A stretch of DNA of 64,000 nucleotides from Thalassorhabdus alkalitolerans (GTDB lineage: Bacteria; Bacillota; Bacilli; Bacillales; Marinococcaceae): assembly GCF_042656585.1 (NCBI RefSeq), contig NZ_JBHSPG010000005.1; one strand, 5' to 3'. This document shows positions 61,981 through 64,000 of this stretch, in pieces. The position numbers and the translations under genes are program-made. How positions within the stretch are numbered: the stretch's first letter is position 1; every line of letters starts with the position of its first letter. The notes beneath the pieces are model-generated. The model did no database searches, was not told where the DNA came from, and saw only the letters and a program-made list of their open reading frames with translations.

Positions 61981-63501
61981 ATGCGCTATGATCAGCCGAA
62001 TACTCCAAACTCACTTGTCCAATTCAGAGACCGCTATGACAATTACATTGGCGGGGAATGGAAGCCCCCTGTAAACAATCAGTATTTTGAAAATGTTACT
62101 CCAATTACGGGAGAGGTCTTTTGCGAACTGGCAAGATCCTCTTCAGAAGATGTAAACCTTGCTCTTGATGCAGCCCATGAGGCGAAGGACAGCTGGGGCA
62201 AAACACCTCCAGCAGAAAGAGCAAATATACTTAACAAAATAGCAGATAGAATGGAAGAAAACCTGGAAATGCTCGCTGTTGCAGAAACCTGGGAAAACGG
62301 CAAAGCAGTCAGGGAAACCTTAAATGCAGACATCCCTCTTGCGGTTGATCACTTTAGATATTTTGCCGGGGTTATTCGCAGTGAAGAAGGATCTCTCAGC
62401 CAAATTGATGATGATACCGTGGCCTACCACTTTAACGAGCCTCTTGGCGTAGTCGGGCAGATTATTCCGTGGAACTTCCCGCTCTTGATGGCAACATGGA
62501 AAATTGCTCCTGCCCTTGCTGCCGGCAACACTATCGTCCTTAAACCTGCCGAACAGACTCCTTCTAGCATTTTTGTTCTGCTTGAATTAATAGAAGATCT
62601 CCTGCCGCCAGGTGTATTAAATATTGTAAGCGGGTTTGGAGTAGAAGCTGGCAAGCCCCTTGCTTCCAGTGACAGAGTAGCCAAAGTTGCCTTTACCGGG
62701 GAAACAACTACAGGAAGGCTCATCATGCAGTATGCTTCTCAAAATATCATTCCAGTTACATTGGAGCTGGGCGGAAAGTCTCCTAACATATTCTTTGAAG
62801 ATGTGATGGAGGAAGACGACAAGTTTCTAAACAAAGCCATTGAAGGATTTGTCATGTTTGCTTTAAACCAGGGGGAAGTCTGCACCTGCCCGTCTCGTGC
62901 TTTAATACAAGAATCCATTTATGATCAGTTTATAGACCGGGCCTTAAAGCGAGTCAACGAAATTAAAATCGGTGATCCTCTAGATACCGATACAATGATG
63001 GGAGCCCAGGCTTCTCAGGAACAGCTAGAAAAAATCCTTTCCTATCTTGATATTGGGAAACAAGAAGGAGCAGAAGTTCTCACCGGAGGCTCGAGAAACA
63101 CACTTGAAGGAAACCTGGCCAATGGTTATTATGTCCAGCCTACTGTGTTTAAAGGAAGAAACGATATGCGTATTTTCCAGGAAGAAATTTTCGGCCCCGT
63201 CGTTTCGGTCACAACTTTTAAAGACAAAGAAGAAGCCCTTTCAATTGCCAATGATACTCTTTACGGATTAGGGGCTGGTGTGTGGTCCAGAAACATTAAT
63301 ACCGCTTACCGCTTTGGCCGTGACATCCAGGCTGGGCGTGTCTGGACAAACTGCTATCATGCATACCCGGCTCACGCTGCTTTTGGCGGGTACAAAAAAT
63401 CAGGAATTGGAAGAGAAAATCATAAGATGATGCTTAGTCATTATCAGCAGACGAAAAATCTTCTCGTAAGCTACAGCGAAGATGCCTTAGGTTTCTTTTA
63501 A
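61981..63501 (+). CDS. NAD-dependent aldehyde dehydrogenase (AldB/AcoD/ExaC type)
   Basis: Acetaldehyde-type dehydrogenase, about 506 aa. Catalytic Cys in NQGEVCTCPSRAL, base Glu in LELGGKSPN, and the IPWNFPLLM and FTGETTTG cofactor motifs. ATG 61981 has GGGAGG 9 nt upstream. Followed by a DUF779 gene, a common partner of this dehydrogenase type. cre-like site at the promoter. Confidence 0.93.
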   Translation: MRYDQPNTPNSLVQFRDRYDNYIGGEWKPPVNNQYFENVTPITGEVFCELARSSSEDVNLALDAAHEAKDSWGKTPPAERANILNKIADRMEENLEMLAVAETWENGKAVRETLNADIPLAVDHFRYFAGVIRSEEGSLSQIDDDTVAYHFNEPLGVVGQIIPWNFPLLMATWKIAPALAAGNTIVLKPAEQTPSSIFVLLELIEDLLPPGVLNIVSGFGVEAGKPLASSDRVAKVAFTGETTTGRLIMQYASQNIIPVTLELGGKSPNIFFEDVMEEDDKFLNKAIEGFVMFALNQGEVCTCPSRALIQESIYDQFIDRALKRVNEIKIGDPLDTDTMMGAQASQEQLEKILSYLDIGKQEGAEVLTGGSRNTLEGNLANGYYVQPTVFKGRNDMRIFQEEIFGPVVSVTTFKDKEEALSIANDTLYGLGAGVWSRNINTAYRFGRDIQAGRVWTNCYHAYPAHAAFGGYKKSGIGRENHKMMLSHYQQTKNLLVSYSEDALGFF

Positions 63502-63511
63502 GATAAAAAAC

Positions 63512-63539
63512 ACCCCCGGCAGCATGAGCAGCCGGGGGT
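63512..63539 (+). terminator. Terminator between aldehyde dehydrogenase and DUF779 gene
   Basis: Perfect GC-rich stem ACCCCCGGC/GCCGGGGGT with a short T-run; its downstream arm is only 20 nt from the next start, so it may attenuate rather than stop the operon. Confidence 0.75.
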
Positions 63540-63558
63540 CTTTGAAAGGATGAGAGGT

Positions 63559-63921
63559 GTGGTTGAAAAAGTAACTGCTACTAATGCAGCACTTGAGCTG
63601 ATCGAAAAGTTAAAAGCAGTCCATGGGCCTTTGATGTTTCACCAGTCAGGCGGATGTTGTGATGGCAGTTCTCCAATGTGCTTTCCAGAAGGGGATTTTC
63701 AGGTAGGCGACAGTGATGTTCTTTTAGGGGAGATCGGTCGTTCCCCCTTTTATATATCCAAGGATCAATATGAATACTGGAAACACACACAGTTAATCAT
63801 TGACGTGGTTGATGGACGCGGGGGAATGTTTTCACTTGAAGGACCAGAAGGAAAACGTTTCTTTACAAGATCCCGGGTTTTTACTCAAGAAGAACGTGAA
63901 GAACTGGGCCAGACCAGATAA
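63559..63921 (+). CDS. DUF779 domain-containing protein
   Basis: Small conserved protein, about 120 aa, often encoded beside AldB-type aldehyde dehydrogenases. It has the metal-like cluster GGCCDGSSPMCF with three Cys, then conserved YISKDQYEYW and SLEGPEGKRFFTRSR. GTG 63559 is 9 nt after AAAGG; the ATG at 63550 touches it. Function unknown; a role in dehydrogenase maturation or metal or redox sensing is inferred from context. Confidence 0.88.
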   Translation: MVEKVTATNAALELIEKLKAVHGPLMFHQSGGCCDGSSPMCFPEGDFQVGDSDVLLGEIGRSPFYISKDQYEYWKHTQLIIDVVDGRGGMFSLEGPEGKRFFTRSRVFTQEEREELGQTR

Positions 63922-64000
63922 TCGAGTAGGAGGAGGTGACTAACCTCCGTCCTCTCACACCACCGTACGTACGGTTCCGTATACGGCGGTTTCATAAAAT
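63922..64000 (-). mobile_element. 3' end of a group II (probably IIC) intron, cut by the window edge
   Basis: Read on the minus strand, 63990-63959 folds like domain V: nine paired bases (ACCGCCGTA/TACGGTGGT, one G-U), a two-nt CG bulge and a short UACG/CGUA upper stem with a GAAC loop. A smaller hairpin at 63932-63948 could be domain VI. The CGC in the lower stem fits group IIC. The 3' end lies at the DUF779 stop. The reverse transcriptase would be beyond the window. Confidence 0.65.

Noticed and set aside
66..64000. CRISPR arrays, tRNA, rRNA or an origin of replication
   Set aside because: No regularly spaced repeats, no tRNA-like cloverleaf ends and no rRNA or DnaA-box clusters were recognised.

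Overview
The window looks like the chromosome of a spore-forming member of the Bacillaceae with moderate to low GC. The evidence is a GerK-type germination receptor operon, a KinB-like sporulation kinase, HemAT, RNase J, an RlmCD/YefA-type methyltransferase, YwbE, YfmS/YfmT-like neighbours, CcpA-type cre sites, strong AGGAGG ribosome binding sites and many TTG/GTG starts. No rRNA, tRNA or CRISPR array was seen.

Layout. 0-3 kb (-): a sulfonate/nitrate-type ABC importer. 3-5 kb: a two-gene split chromate transporter (-) divergent from an Lrp-type regulator (+), the arrangement of B. subtilis ywrBA/ywrC. 5-9 kb (+): gerKA-KC-KB germinant receptor. 9-19.5 kb: a formate and molybdenum cofactor block, with a FdhF/YdeP-type molybdoenzyme, an MpsC/DUF2294 protein, an OFA-type MFS carrier behind a possible attenuator, fdhD, a 76-aa unknown protein, and moaA-moeA-mobB-moaE-moaD with divergent mobA. 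19.5-24.4 kb: a cyclase, a UspA protein, HemAT, a deleted IS1182-type element and an orphan TRAP binding protein. 24.6-27.6 kb (-): methionine gamma-lyase with a cre site, and a MetE/YxjG-type methyltransferase behind a cobalamin riboswitch. 27.6-31 kb: patatin, an alpha/beta hydrolase, YwbE, a second UspA and a ZIP-like membrane protein. 31.6-40.6 kb (-): an exopolysaccharide operon whose CpsD/EpsB-type kinase has lost its nucleotide-binding motifs, preceded by a beta-helix protein. 40.9-45 kb (-): a soluble YfmS-like chemoreceptor, a YfmT-like aldehyde dehydrogenase, a nitroreductase and a pirin. 45.4-51.5 kb: an amidohydrolase, RNase J, an RNase H-like protein, an EamA carrier and a UbiA-type prenyltransferase. 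51.6-54.7 kb (-): SelO, a 51-aa gene hidden at the kinase stop codon, and the KinB-like kinase. 55-57.6 kb: a small AT-rich accessory segment (lipoprotein, GNAT, HD hydrolase) ending in the tail of a large serine recombinase abutting rlmCD. 57.6-64 kb: rlmCD, glpFK with a terminator in its leader, an AldB/AcoD-type aldehyde dehydrogenase with a DUF779 protein, and the 3' end of a probable group IIC intron at the window edge.

How the genes work together. Formate would enter through the OFA carrier and be oxidised by the molybdoenzyme, whose cofactor is made and sulfurated by the moa/moe/mob/fdhD set. The methionine enzymes are controlled by carbon (cre) and by B12. The glycerol genes and the 62-kb aldehyde dehydrogenase carry cre-like sites. 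The EPS operon encodes chain-length control, flippase, polymerase and two transferases, but its kinase is probably inactive. I found no clear large new defence or biosynthetic system. The most unusual items are the degenerate kinase, the overlapped 51-aa gene, the TGA-interrupted small ORF beside mobA, the leader attenuator of the OFA carrier and the recombinase scar at rlmCD.
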